Below, piece by piece: positions 1-12,155 of a stretch of DNA of 64,000 nucleotides. The stretch lies in assembly GCA_003254905.1 (NCBI GenBank), contig QANU01053036.1, positions 576,382 through 640,381 on the forward strand, in the 5' to 3' direction. Every line of letters begins with the position of its first letter. Within the stretch, counting starts at the first letter, position 1. This DNA comes from Nissolia schottii (lineage: Eukaryota > Streptophyta > Magnoliopsida > Fabales > Fabaceae). A model generated the notes under the pieces. The model saw only the letters and a program-made list of their open reading frames with translations. It did no database searches and was not told the origin of the DNA. The position numbers and the translations under genes are program-made.

Positions 1-2066
1 AGTTACAAGAGATTGTGCTCCAATCAGAATTTCTTAGACTGGTACCATTCATTATTATTCTTACAATTACGGTCCCCCTACAGTAATTATTGTACATTTG
101 GTAGTTGCCTCCTGACCTAAGCAGGCATATACTATTTCTTGGTTTGATAAAAAAACACGTGTAAGTAATTTTTTATTATTGGTAAAAATAAAAAAAAAAG
201 TTGACATAGTTTTGTTAATGACTTTTTAGGGAGTTGTTAATTACCTTTTAAAATTAACTTACGCTCTCAAAAAAAAACCTAATAAAACATTAAATTTTAA
301 TGATTTTTATTATTCTTTTAATGTTTATATTTAAGGTTAATTATGTTTTTAGTTACTCCTAAATTATAAATTTTATATTTTACTTTTCATAAATTTTTTG
401 TTAAAAAGTCATCTTTTAAAAGAAAACAATTGTTAGATTTTAGTCTCACCACTCTTAAAAAGACATCCACATCATCTTCTTGTCATAAAAAGTAAATAGG
501 GATCAAGAGTATTCATCTCCTCTCCAATGGGAGGAACTAATTTAGGTCCCCATTATCATCTTGCATATTTTTTAAAATTAAAATAAAGATAAATCAAACA
601 TATTTATGAAATAGTTTATATTAATATGATTTATAATATTTCAATTGTATAAATAAAATTACGTTATTAAAATTTAAAGAAAGAAACCACGTACTTAACT
701 ACAAATTTTTGTATTTGAATATGACTAGGATGCACACGAATGCGAACAACTTGTATTCAAATATTATAACTTGTATTCAAATACACGAACGCGAACAACT
801 TGTATTCGAATACTACAACTTGTATTTAAATACACGAATATGGACAACTTGTATTTGAACAACTTGTATGGGAGAAATTTATAAAATATTAAAAAAGAAA
901 GGAATGACTTGTGAAAATAGACGTGGAAATTAGTAGTATTTATAGAGTAATTTTTGTTTTAAACAAGTTGAATTTATGCCTTGCAACGGTCAAAAAGTAA
1001 AACCAATGTGCAACAATTATTATTTGAACATTTATTTAACATATTTAATTATAATTTTTTTACATTAAATAAAAATATAAATTAATTTTGTTAATTTTTT
1101 TAATTTAAAAGAATGTATTTTAATTTGTTTTATCGAATCAAAACTGTAATGTACAATACTATATAATGTAGTAAGTCTTTGGCTTTGAAGGATTTTATTA
1201 TATGTAATATATAATGTAACTAAGGCCTTTATGTTTTTTTCATAAAATAATACAAGTGATTTACACTTATCATATTTAGATTGGTAGAAAGGGAGCCCCT
1301 CCCAAGAGGGATCCAAGTGCTTGGAGAAACGTGCCAAGTCCCTCAATTGAGTACCTCACCCATCCTCCAATGTGAAGTATCTCACAAACCTTTGTGTTTG
1401 GACAGGGACGTATAAAATAGAGCATTGAAGTTCTCTTACTCTCTCATGAATCATGAATTATTATTTTTTTTATCTCTCACAAAAATTTTGTTAAAAATAG
1501 TACTTTATAAATGTTTTTGCTAAAAAATTATTCCTCACGAAGTTTTTTTGTTGTTAAGTTTTAGTCTTTTTCATTTTCTATTTAGGTCATTAACTACAAA
1601 CATTATAGTTAACTTGGTTATGTGGTAAACACAATTGACTCATTATTCAAACTAATCCACTCAAATCTGATTGGAATTGAATTAATTAAAAAAAAAAAAA
1701 AACTCACCCTTGATATCTCATCACTTCTCACTCTCTCCGTGCTCCCCTTCTCTCCCACCTCACCACTATGGCTCTCTCCCATCCACATCTGACTTGTCAC
1801 CTCCATCTAAGCATATAATCATACATTCAGTTCATATAGCACATACATAAGTCTCTACTTAGTCCTAGCATGTCATTTACTAAGCATATTTAATTAGCAT
1901 ATAGTAACCATAATAATATGCACAACAAAGTCGATTGGTGGACTACTAATGTGGCACACCGTCGAAGCACCGAGACCTCCACTCACCTAGAAAGGCATTA
2001 GGCTGGAAAGCACTGATACTAAAAGATTCAAGCAGCATAACGTTGACACTTAGAAATGCCAACAAA
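1..2066. other. AT-rich intergenic DNA without a gene
   Basis: No reading frame here resembles a protein I know. The stretch is AT-rich with homopolymer runs and one short minisatellite at about 735-870. Small open frames at 1065-1346 and 1618-1806 have low-complexity translations and no splice context, so I do not call them genes. Confidence 0.6.
735..870. repeat. Short minisatellite, 'acaacttgtattYgaata' units
   Basis: Imperfect units of the form aacttgtattcaaata alternate with cacgaacgcgaac. The core aacttgtatt occurs six times within about 130 bp. The units vary in length and have drifted, so this is a decayed tandem repeat. Confidence 0.6.
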
Positions 2067-2893
2067 CACTACATCATCAAAAACTAGCAAAAAAAATTAC
2101 TGAAGGGCATCGCGGTAGCTATCTGGCATCGTCACGGCGGTCGCAAACCACAACCGTGCTACCACTATCAAAGTAGTCGTGTCGGGACCTACCACCCTAA
2201 GTGATCCCTAAAAATACTATTTACCTACCCTAGGTGAAGATGTTGTGTGTCCACTAAAAGAAGAAAAGAATTGAGCAAGAAATTTCGCGTTTGGGAGGAA
2301 CTCCGACAACATCTCCTGCGCCGCCTCTTCTCTCTTCGCAAGGTAAGTGGTTTTAGATTTAGGGTTCCGATTCGTGCTCATTCTCTTCTTGCTTTGATTG
2401 GTTTGCTCTCTCTTTCTCTATTCTTGCTCTCATTTCGATTTCATATATAGGGTTTCACTTTGATTTTCATTCCTGATTTGATTTTGTTTAATGCTCTCAG
2501 ATTTTACACACAATTCTATTACTTTCAATTATGTTCATTCTGCAGGTTATTAATTTGTTCTAGTCTCTTAATGAATAATTTCTCTACATTTTTGTTTAGG
2601 TTCTTTAAGTCCTCTCTCTGCTTATTCCCTTGGTTGCTCTGTCAGGCTTTGGACTTTATGAATAGGGTTTTCCTGTTGTAAGCAACTAGAACTAGTATTT
2701 TATAATCATAATGTGTGATTCCAAATCTCTTGATTGTGGCTTTTGACTGCCAGAAATCATCATCCTAATAGTATTTTCGCAGGTAATTTGCAATTTTCCT
2801 AATCACAACATTAGGGCCATTTTTTCCCCTTAATTCTTGCTTTGTTTTCTTTTCCTACCTTCAATATTAAAGCTAATACTTTAAAGGGGTGAC

Positions 2894-3343
2894 ATGTTTT
2901 ATGCTTCCTCACATGATGATAGGAGAAAATCTATCTTCGATTGCTTTGCAGTAATATTCTCGGTGGCAGTTGTGTGGATTTATGCTCATCTTCTCACTGT
3001 TGGTGGAACTTATAAGAATTCAGCACCTAAAACTCAAATCACTTGTAGAACTGATCGTGCCGGAATTATAGGCAGTGTTCCTTCGTAGGGAAAATTTGGC
3101 TTTTTCTTAGTAACTAAAATGTTGTTCCTTGTTTTTGTAGCAGTATATTGCTAACTGCTTATATGGTGACTCTTGAAACTTTTATATTACTATTTTGGAT
3201 AATCTTAAATTACTATTTGTTGCTGACAACAATGTACTATGCAGGATTAGAATCCCATATCCTTTTCAATGGGGTGCTCCTACATTTTTTATGCTGGAGA
3301 AGCTTTTGCTATGATGGCAGCTACATTTGTTGCTATAGTAGAG
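2894..3343 (+). pseudogene. Nucleobase-ascorbate transporter (NAT/NCS2) gene fragment, broken
   Basis: Two exons of a plant nucleobase-ascorbate transporter are recognisable. The first (2894-3084) encodes FAVIFSVAVVWIYAHLLTVG followed by a K-T-Q-I-T-C-R-T-D-R-A-G segment, matching the NAT1-8-type permeases. The second (3245-3343) continues with IRIPYPFQWGAPTF and then a GEAFAMMAATFVAIVE segment. The intron between them (3085-3244) still has GT and AG ends. Two defects are visible: the Trp codon split across this intron has become Ser, and a frameshift after GAPTF (about 3289) separates the two halves of exon 2. Only a few of the roughly twelve membrane spans are present. The downstream segment at 3640-3740 after a good acceptor does not look like NAT and is unidentified. 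Confidence 0.75.
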
Positions 3344-3989
3344 GTGTGTTCATTTATTTTTGTGCTTATTGAAGTAGATAAGAATTGTTAAATATATGGA
3401 AGCTTGAAAGAAATGTTTATAGCCCATTACTTGTAATTTTCATTTTTCTTTTGTTCATGTAAGCCTAAATTCTGTTTCTTTGCCAACCATACAATATTTT
3501 TGTTTCTGCCCCTTCAACTCTGAAATGAGAACAACAAGCAGTTCATGGGAATTGGGTTGAGATGCGCACACAATCTTTAAGCTGCAAGTTGAAGTTTATT
3601 GATTGTCATGTCTACTTTCTTTCCATTGTTGCAGCCATTTTTTCTGTCAGTTGCAATGCATGTCCTCGAGAATGGAAAAGATACACGCAAGAAAATTGGA
3701 AGTACTTGGCAAGGAAGGCCAAAGCAAAAGTTACTTCTTGTTAATGCTAAAGAAACTGTTCTTATTTTGAATTTTTCTGATTCTGTCAAACAACTTTTTT
3801 AGAGTTAGACAAAAAAATTACTTCTTGTACTTTTAGAGTCAAAGCAAATTTATTGATTTACTTTTTCAAGACCTTATTTGCATTTTGCCTGTTCTATTGT
3901 GTTTTTGATTTTTCTCACTTCTAATTTCTTGATGTAAAATTGGTCTAAAAAGGGACTGGAGTTTGAGAATATTTAAAAATTAAAAGTTA

Positions 3990-4215
3990 AACATAGGGGC
4001 TGTTTAAAACCACTGCAAATACAATATTTAAAATTAAAGGTTAAACATAGCCGCGGTTGCCAACCGCCGCAAATTCTTTATAAAAAATATTTTTTAAATA
4101 TAACGGCGGTTATTCAGGGGGGGTTTCCCTACACAGGATTGCAGTGGATAACCAACTGCTGCAAAATGAGTTCAGTGGCGGTTCAAACCACCGCAAAACA
4201 CAATTCTAAACTGTT
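3990..4215. repeat. Subterminal GCGGTT/AACCGC repeat cluster
   Basis: At least six copies of short palindromic blocks built from gcggtt and aaccgccgcaaa, some mutated to gcagtgg or actgctgcaaa, are spaced about 25-60 bp apart. Such blocks are characteristic of the ends of legume CACTA elements, where transposase binds. They stop near the proposed right end at 4240. Confidence 0.6.
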
Positions 4216-4240
4216 GCAAAATTACCTTTTTGTTGTAATG

Positions 4241-6115
4241 AATCCCCCCTCTTTCTGTCAAAACATATCTTTTTTGTGGGTGTATTCATGGTGTTCATGG
4301 TCAATAGCAATGACTAATCCTCTTAAAGCAACTGAGTTCACACGAAATAGTGACTGTCAGTCACCAAAAAACCTTATCTTATTTTGAATAAATAAAAAAA
4401 ATAAAAATCCTATGTTCTTTGTTTACCTTGCTGAATTAATTTTGATTGGGTGACTTAAAGATCTTTGTAACTGTATTGTTGCGTTATTTGCAATAAAGCT
4501 TAAACTTATCTAACAAAACTCTATCTTCTTCTCCAACCATTTGGCCATCTTCATTCAATCGAACCAACCGTGGCTGCCGCGTCGCAAACTATTCAAAACC
4601 ACCCTAATTAGTGTATCATTTTCTTCAAAACCATAGCCAACGTATAATGTGTATGTATGCCATGATGAGAAAAGATTTGACAACTAGTACTAGTGGATAA
4701 ATGAAATGGATCATATTATTGGTTGTTAGTCACATCAGATAGAAAAACGAAGATTAATTAAAGACTTAAAACCCTTCCATTATTATTGCCAATCATTGTG
4801 GGGTTATTTTTGTTTATAATACTTTTCAAAGGTTTAATAGGTGGTTGATGAGTAATTTGCACAGTATTTTTGTTATGTTATTTTCAGAATATATTAACAA
4901 AATTATATATGTGTTCTAGCACTTTTCTCTTTCGTTAAATTAACAATTAACTAAGAAACTGTACAAAGAAATTAATAATGTGTAAGAAACGTTTTATTGA
5001 TAGATAGTTTAAAATGTCAGAAATTTACCGGTGTGTATCATTTAATGAGTTGAAGTCAAAACCTGCAGGTTATGCATGTTTACCCTTTGAATGAGAAAAA
5101 TAATAATAATAAAATTGAAGAAAAATCGCTGAAGATAACAATAGTTTAGTACATATTTTTGTACTTTTATGCGGCTTTTAAAAACTAAACAAAGAGAAAA
5201 ATTGTAAACAAAAATTATTAATTTTTACATCAATTCTATACATCTTTGGGGACAAATTTGTGAGCAGGGACCAATACTTAAAAGCACTCTTAAGTATTTA
5301 AAAAACTAGTGCACCCCAACTTGTTATTCATCATAAATATTGAAATAACAACCCTCAATAAATAAATATATATATATATATTCTAAATCTATTTTGGCGG
5401 TGTTAATTAAATTTGTGGATGAGTATGCAATATATTATAACTCCCAATCTTTAGAATTAGAGCTTTGTTTTTTGAAGCATTATTTTATCAATTGGCGTTT
5501 GTTAAGAGCAATTCGGTTAAGTCGAGGTAACTTGCAATTCTTATCTCATATAAAAGTAAAGCATAAGAATTTTCGAGAGGGTATTACATGAAAAATAGTA
5601 ATTAATATGGTCACTTTGTAACATCTTTGTCAACGTATTATATAGCTATAATTTAACTCAAAATTATCTGTTAAAAACTTAAAATGATGCAACGCAAATG
5701 TCAACTTCGGTATAGATAAACGTGAGTTATATCATTTTATTTCATCTAACTATTATTTATAGTTTTCTTTTTGTCAAAAGCTTCTTCCTATAAATTTGGA
5801 TTCGTAGCATTATTCTATAATTATTAGGCATATTAATATACTATAAAACTTTTTTGTATTATCATCTAATTAAATTTTATCATATAAATAAAATTATTTA
5901 ATTGTACAATAGTGTAAATATCAGCGCATATATAACAATTAAAATATGATCATAATAATAGAATTCTTCAACGTGATTGTGATCTTAAAAGACATGTACG
6001 GTTTGCAGACATAAAATGAAACTACCAACTAATCATAATTAATGCCATTTAAAGACTTGAAAAGATAGATAACTATTCCACCGAAGTCCATGTATCTCTA
6101 TCTTTACTTTAGTCC
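4241..6115. other. Intergenic DNA upstream of the strictosidine-synthase-like gene
   Basis: AT-rich with no convincing coding region. The small open frame at 5394-5591 has no relatives I recognise and lacks an initiation or splice context. A short (TA)n run lies at about 5365-5380. Confidence 0.6.
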
Positions 6116-6125
6116 TATATATATA
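6116..6125 (+). promoter_or_regulatory. Probable TATA box of the strictosidine-synthase-like gene
   Basis: The sequence tcctatatatatagtg lies about 110 bp upstream of the ATG at 6230, leaving room for a short leader. It is the best TATA-like site in the 200 bp before the start. Confidence 0.45.
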
Positions 6126-6229
6126 GTGCATGTATAGGATCACTAGCATATGTAGCACATTCTTAGCAAAAAATATTTTTTTTTTATATTTTTTATTTTT
6201 TGCATCATCAACAGTCAACGCATAATATA

Positions 6230-7698
6230 ATGCCTCTATCTACTACTACTCTAGGTTCACTTCTATTGTTAGTATTATTACTATTGTTTCTCGTATTAGA
6301 TTTGGCACATGCCTTGTCTTATGGACAAGTGCTCATAAGGGATGGCCTTAAATCCTTTTCACAAATTGAGCTGCCTTCATCAATTTTTGGCCCTGAAGGT
6401 TTGGCCTTTGATTGCCATGGGAAAGGACCTTATGTGGGTGTTTCTGATGGAAGGATTCTCAAGTGGCATGAAGCAGATAGGGTTTGGGATGAGTTTGCAG
6501 TTACCTCACCAAAGAGGTAAGATTGTTTTAATTTATCCCTCTAATTATATCATTTGTAAGAAATTTTTTTGTTAAACTTAAATTTATTCAGGAGAGACAT
6601 CTTTGAGCAGATATATTGAAGTGTCCATTAGTTATTTGATTGAGAATAAATCCTAATTTTTCTCTTGTCTAATAGTTAAGGAATATCTGGTATACCTTTT
6701 AAGTTGTCACATTAATGAGAACTAATAACACTTTTTTTCTCTCTTTTTTCTTCTAAGCTCGTGTTCAGTTTTTAGTTTGGAAATCTCTTAACCATGGTTT
6801 GATGAAAAATGGTTGTTTGCGATAGTTTTTAGCATTTTCAATTGACTTGGAGTTGAGTTCTCTCACCAAGAGAGTAAGTATATGTGTTTGGGAACACTAA
6901 GAAACAACTTTTTTTTAGCATAAAAAGTTTTGTGAAAAATCAAACATGTTTGACAACTTGATGTCAAAGAAGCAAAAGCTTCTTTTTGCATACATTTAAG
7001 CTGATTTGAAAAAATAATATTAAGCTAGTTTTTGAGCATTAATTTTCTTATAAAAGCTTTTTTGAACAATACACATAATGTAAATTTTTTTTTACCAAAT
7101 TGACCTTAACCATCAAATATTATATAATATTAATAATCTTTTCATACCTTTTTAAATAATTTTATCATACAAAAATAACTCAACAATACCAAAATAAACC
7201 CAAATTTCAATGCCCTCAATTATTACACCTTTAGAATGTACCAAACATTCATGGAGGAAGGACTGCATGTGCTAAGTCTATAAGAAAAACGTGTTTGTAG
7301 TTTCCCTTTTTGTTTGAAATTCTATTATTTTATAAATTGTGATGATATATTTTAAAGTATTTTTGATTAGCTTTTAATTTTTTTCTAATAATTTTAACAA
7401 TTTTTTTTACCTGGCTAGTGCTATTACATAAATATCTTATTTATATTAATTTGAATGATTAAGTAGTGCATTCATTAAATTTGGATTGTTAGCAATTAAT
7501 TTTAAATAGGTATATAAATAAATAAATAAAAATGATAAAGCTGAAGCCATGAAATGTTTGATAAATTGATGTTTAAGGAATACTTTGACTCGGTATTTGT
7601 TATGGTTATACATATATATCAGACTCGTTTATTTTATTTGAATTATATATCCTTTTCACTACCTTTTCATCGACTCCGTGGTTTTGGGTTATAGCAGA

Positions 7699-7752
<54 letters not shown>

Positions 7753-10724
7753 TTATTTTAGCTTTGGTAATTAGAGAAGAAAATGAGAATCAAACTTTGT
7801 ACTACAAACTTAAAGAATGCATAATAATCACTATGCTATAAGCTCCATCGCAATACAGCACATGTTTGGCTTGAACTCGACTTCAATAACAAATGAATGT
7901 GATTTAACTAAAGTATGAGCTTGACTAGGTGACGAGCTACGTACGTACGTACAAATAAAATAAAGACTTTTAGACTCAATAAATAGTTACAATGTCTAGT
8001 CATAAACAATATTAATATTAATAATATTTTTGATAGATCACCCATCTAATTTTCTCTTTTGTTCTTCTTTAGTGTAGAGCCATGCTTGTGATCTAACAGA
8101 AACTAGAGTGACTAGCTGAATGAGGAAAGAAACAAATGTTTTAGCCATTTTTTCCCCTTAGGCGGTTTGCAAAAAATTTAATGTTATTAGCGGTACAAGT
8201 TAATTTGGTCAATTGCTTTCACTAATAAATGTTGTGTTAATAATAAGTTCTTAGATTTTGACGTCTCTCTTGAACTATTATTGGCAGACACAGGTTACTA
8301 TCGTATTTATAGAGTTGTACATCGGTTGGTCTAATATTTTTGTACTTTTTCTATTAAAAAATCAGCGTACTTTAATCCTCTAATATGACATAAGAACATC
8401 TTATTTCAAACTAGAATTTCCTTTTAACCACGAATGATTGGCAGGTAGATATTGGGTTCAATGAGTGGATATAAACCGGATAATGTAAGACTATGAATGG
8501 ATGTATTATAGAGAAAGTTAAAGCATTATCCACTGTAAAATAAAAAAATTGTAGAATTTCGTGTTGTATAGGTGATTTTAACGAGAAAATACTTTAAAAA
8601 GTTCAATAGTTTAAATAAGATAGATCAAAGGACATGTAGTTTATTACTTAAAGATAAAAGACAACATCAAAAACTCAGTTAAATGGTAGACTCACTTTTG
8701 ATTTTTTAATGGTACTCTCACATGTACCTAAATTTGATGTGATGAAATTAAATCTCAATCCACGGATGAAATTATTAAAAGAGATTTAAAGATTAATGAC
8801 TTGAATATAAACATAGACTATAATAAAATACTGTGTCTTCGTCTTGTGACAAAGTTTTCATCCATATATAATGAGACAAAGTTTAGTAGTTTTAGTTGTT
8901 TTTGATTTATTAGCAAGGGATTTAATATTTATTCCCTATGAACAAGATTTCAAAGAATTTTGAGCAGCATATGAAAAATTATGGTATCGTTAAAAATCTT
9001 TACCTTAATAATTATAATTATGACCCAAATTTTTACTGCAACCGCAATCCTCATATCAAAAACAATCTTGCTTGAGATGGGTAAAAGTTTTTGGGTGACA
9101 AATATGATGATTTGACTTGAACCAAATTAGATAGATGCAATGAACTTTAATGCTCATAACTTCGATTAAAGTTAGATTTTTTTTCTTTTAATGAATGTTC
9201 AACGCAACAAAATTTCATCATAAAAATAAAAATGTAAAGTTTTTGATGCATTAAATGTATTAATATTAACAGTTCAATAACTGCTACACTCACAAATGTC
9301 TCTCTCTTTATATATATGATACGATAAATCATACACTTTTATGAATATGATTTCGTTAACATTTTTAGTTATTCAAACAGGACAGCACTTTCTTTTTAAT
9401 AAACTTGTTTATTTATTTTTATTTTAATGTATAAAGGGACAAGAAAGTGTGTGATGGGGTGACAAACACAAACATGGAACCAATGTGTGGAAGGCCATTA
9501 GGCCTCAAATTCAACGCAGCAACCTGCGACCTTTACATCGCCGACGCTTACTTTGGCCTTCTGGTGGTGGGCCCCGGCGGCGGCTTGGCGGAGCAGCTTG
9601 CCACGTCAGCTGAGGGGGTCCCATTAAAGTTCACTAATGCTTTGGACATTGATACCCAAACTGGTGCTGTGTACTTCACGGATAGCAGCATCCTATTCCA
9701 AAGAAGGTATATGTGCTCTCAATTTTATTCTTAAGGCACGCGTCTCAATATAATATGAATTTTATTTTGATACACCCTCATCTAATCAAGTTCTTTCGTG
9801 ATAGTCAAATATACTTGAATCACAATATAAAATTTGTTTATATTGCCAATACGTTTAAATTAAATCTATGTAATAGTTTTTACTCACTCTTTTTTATTTT
9901 GAATAAAAGTTTAATTTTTATGTAATGTTAGCGTAGGTAAATTTTACAGTATCATTTAATTATGTGTTATCACGTTAATGAAAAACGGTTGAATATTTAA
10001 ATCTCTCACCCCTACTTAAAAAATAAAAATACTTTTGCTTATGCCTCACAAACCTAATTGATCGAGGGTTTAGTCTTTTAATTTTGTGAAAATATTCTTA
10101 GCATATCTTCCCACTTCATGCTCTTTGTAGCTCATCTTCCTAACTCATGTATATGTTCTTTTTCTTTTTATAAATGATAAATTTAGGACATATTTACCAA
10201 TAATACTCACTGGGGAGAGAACGGGAAGATTGCTAAGATATGACCCTAGCACCAAAAATGTTCATGTTGTCCTCAAAGGCCTAGCATTCCCCAATGGTGT
10301 GGCCCTTAGCAAGGACAATTCATTCCTCCTGCTAGCAGAATCATCCACATTCAAGATCCTCAAGGTTCAACTAAGTGAAGATCATCATAATTACAACAAT
10401 GTGCAGTTCTTTGCACAACTCACACGTTCCCCTGACAACATAAAGAGGAATTCCAATGGGGAATTTTGGGTGGCATTGGAGAGTGGCAGGGGAAGGATTG
10501 AAGGCTTAGGGGGAAATTATGAAATTGATGGGAGCACAACAAAGCTTGCTCAACTGACAGCAGATCCTGTTGGGATTAGATTTGATGGAGATGGGAATGT
10601 TGTTGAGGTGATTGATGGAAAGTATGGGAAAGAGCTTGATTCTGTCAGTGAAGTGCAAGAGCATGATGGGGTTTTGTGGTTTGGGTCTGCAGTGCAACCT
10701 TATGTTGGTGTTATAATATCATAA
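6230..10724 (+). CDS. Strictosidine synthase-like protein, three exons
   Basis: The exons are 6230-6516, 9437-9706 and 10187-10724. They join in frame (AG|G at both junctions) to 364 residues, a usual length for plant strictosidine-synthase-like (SSL) proteins. The first true ATG is at 6230. Residues about 8-27 form a Leu-rich hydrophobic stretch ending AHALS, a secretory signal peptide pointing to vacuole or apoplast. Family marks in order are PSSIFGPEGLAFD and DGRILKW in exon 1, LGLKFNAATCDLYIADAY-like sequence (here RPLGLKFNAATCDLYIADAY) and GAVYFTDSS in exon 2, and TGRLLRYDPSTKNVHVVLKG then LAFPNGVALSKD in exon 3. These are repeats of a six-bladed beta-propeller. Strictosidine itself is not expected in legumes. 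Most plant SSLs have unknown substrates, so the name describes the fold. Intron 1 is 2.9 kb and holds a microsatellite and a LINE remnant. Intron 2 is 480 bp. Confidence 0.88.
7698..7753. repeat. (ATT)n microsatellite in intron 1 of the SSL gene
   Basis: An uninterrupted run of about 18 ATT units lies in the first intron. A perfect run of this length is likely to vary between accessions. Confidence 0.95.
8776..8904 (+). mobile_element. Decayed 3' end of an RTE-type LINE in SSL intron 1
   Basis: The stretch aagagatttaaagattaatg and the words that follow match, with drift, the 3' coding end of the LINE at 19060-19178 (agaagagatttagaagttaa). It is followed by the same terminal words (aatgagacaaagtttag) and a T/G-rich tail. 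It is in sense orientation to the host gene. No clear target duplication remains. Confidence 0.6.
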
Positions 10725-11439
10725 GATTTTTTATTTTAAAGTCATGTATAATGGTATGGTTTAGGCCGAGAAGCTATTGGACAAGTAATAAACAGATTGG
10801 TTATCCGTAAGGACGTGGACACAAGTTGTGTAAATTGTCATGTGAAAAATTTTACATGAGAATATTTATTTTTCAAACTTTATTATAGATTCTTGGTGTT
10901 ATACGATGATGCTTATTCCAAGTTTATATGCTAATCAAAATAAAATTGTTAGTAAAGTATTGACATAAGACGGATATAGAGTGAGGATCTACTCTACATT
11001 AAACTTAAGTCAACAAAGTAATTAAGTTGCCAAACCTGCTAAGAGGTTGCCAAGACGTTGATGAGTCTGATGAAGTTGTTGTGCGGACGATAATTCTATC
11101 AAAAGGATGATGATTTTGCTCCAAGAGATGACATGACTTCCGTTGTTTTTGGAGTTTTTGTATGTAATTTTGTTTGTACTTTTGTTCCCTTACATTGTGT
11201 AGGTATAGTACTCCATTTTTTTTTTTCTCTTGGGTTTTTTTTCAATGAGTTTTGCTTGAAAAGTTTTAATGGGGCTCAACTTGTATGGGTCGAGCATTGT
11301 CGAGTCTTGGTGGATGTCTCTATTTTGTACTTGCTTACCCATTATTGTGTTTAAGCCTTTCTTGAAACCAATCAAAAAAAGCACTAGAGTCATTACAAGC
11401 TATCGGTCAAATGGAAATGGATATTCTCAAGTGAGTTTC

Positions 11440-11555
11440 TTGTCATATGAGGTCAAATGTAATATCTCATTATTAATTTCTTTGTTGTTTATGTCATGTA
11501 TGAATTTTATATTCTCAGTTAATAGTGAGAAATCACACTTGATCTCATATGACAA
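11440..11555. repeat. 36-bp imperfect inverted repeat with a 44-bp loop
   Basis: The left arm (11440-11475) begins ttgtcatatgaggtcaaatg. The right arm (11520-11555), on the complementary strand, begins ttgtcatatgagatcaagtg. The arms agree at about 30 of 36 positions and could form a hairpin. It may be a small foldback element or the core of a MITE. I see no target duplication. Confidence 0.65.
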
Positions 11556-11984
11556 AAAATCTATTTAAGATAATCTACTCCTTTCTCAACTACCTGAAAT
11601 AAGAGAAATGTTATATTAACAAACAAAGTACAACAACTTGTATAGACAACCACAAAAGCTCTAAATACTCAATACAACTTGGGTCTACTCTCTTTTTCCT
11701 TATCTCTCTTATCTTTTGTGTTGTTTATACAAGTTGATGTAGCATTACTCTTAAATTAATTGCACTTGAGTATGAACACAATGCACTCCAACAGCTGAAA
11801 TTGCTGAATGCCTATACATGGAAAACATTGAAATGCATTGGTAATGGTTGTTAGTTGAATTAATGCCGAGTTGACAAATCAAAGTTGCTTTCTGTGTCAT
11901 TTTTTGTGAATATAGTTTTCTAGTTTTTGGTGCTTCCACATATATTCTCTATGTTAGTGGCTCTTGTATCATATATTAATTAAT

Positions 11985-12155
11985 GAGAAATACTTGTGTG
12001 CTCACGAAATGCATTTAATGTATATTTCATGAACACTATTAACTATAAATTTTAATTTAAAATATTTAAACAATATATAAAATACTTAAATTCAATGATT
12101 AATAATACTCATAAAATATGTGTTATATGTACTCCATGAACACACAATATTTCTC
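11985..12155. mobile_element. MITE of about 171 bp with long inverted ends
   Basis: The left end reads GAGAAATACTTGTGTGCTCA and the complement of the right end reads GAGAAATATTGTGTGTTCAT. Similarity continues with drift for about 55 bp into the element. It has no coding content. A related stretch lies at about 47755-47815 (gagaaatacttagatgttga), so this is a dispersed family. The superfamily is undetermined. Confidence 0.6.

Larger units (their letters stand above)
2067..4240 (+). mobile_element. Decayed CACTA-like DNA transposon carrying gene fragments (Pack-CACTA candidate)
   Basis: The left end reads CACTACATCATCAAAAA. The right end reads TTTTTGTTGTAATG, whose complement CATTACAACAAAAA is similar, as expected for decayed CACTA inverted termini. 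The flanks are aaa on the left and aat on the right, a near match to a 3-bp target duplication. Just inside the right end lie repeated, alternately oriented motifs of the type gcggttnnnaaccgccgcaaa, typical of subterminal repeats in legume CACTA elements. The interior has a leader-like segment with a splice donor at about 2341 and a broken nucleobase-ascorbate transporter fragment. No transposase is visible. The boundaries are inferred and not certain. Confidence 0.45.

Noticed and set aside
6200..6229. Upstream extension of the SSL reading frame
   Set aside because: The extension begins at TTG, not ATG. The first ATG at 6230 immediately precedes a good signal peptide.
11133..11400. T-rich stretch resembling a LINE 3' end
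   Set aside because: No reverse transcriptase text, tail or target duplication could be identified.
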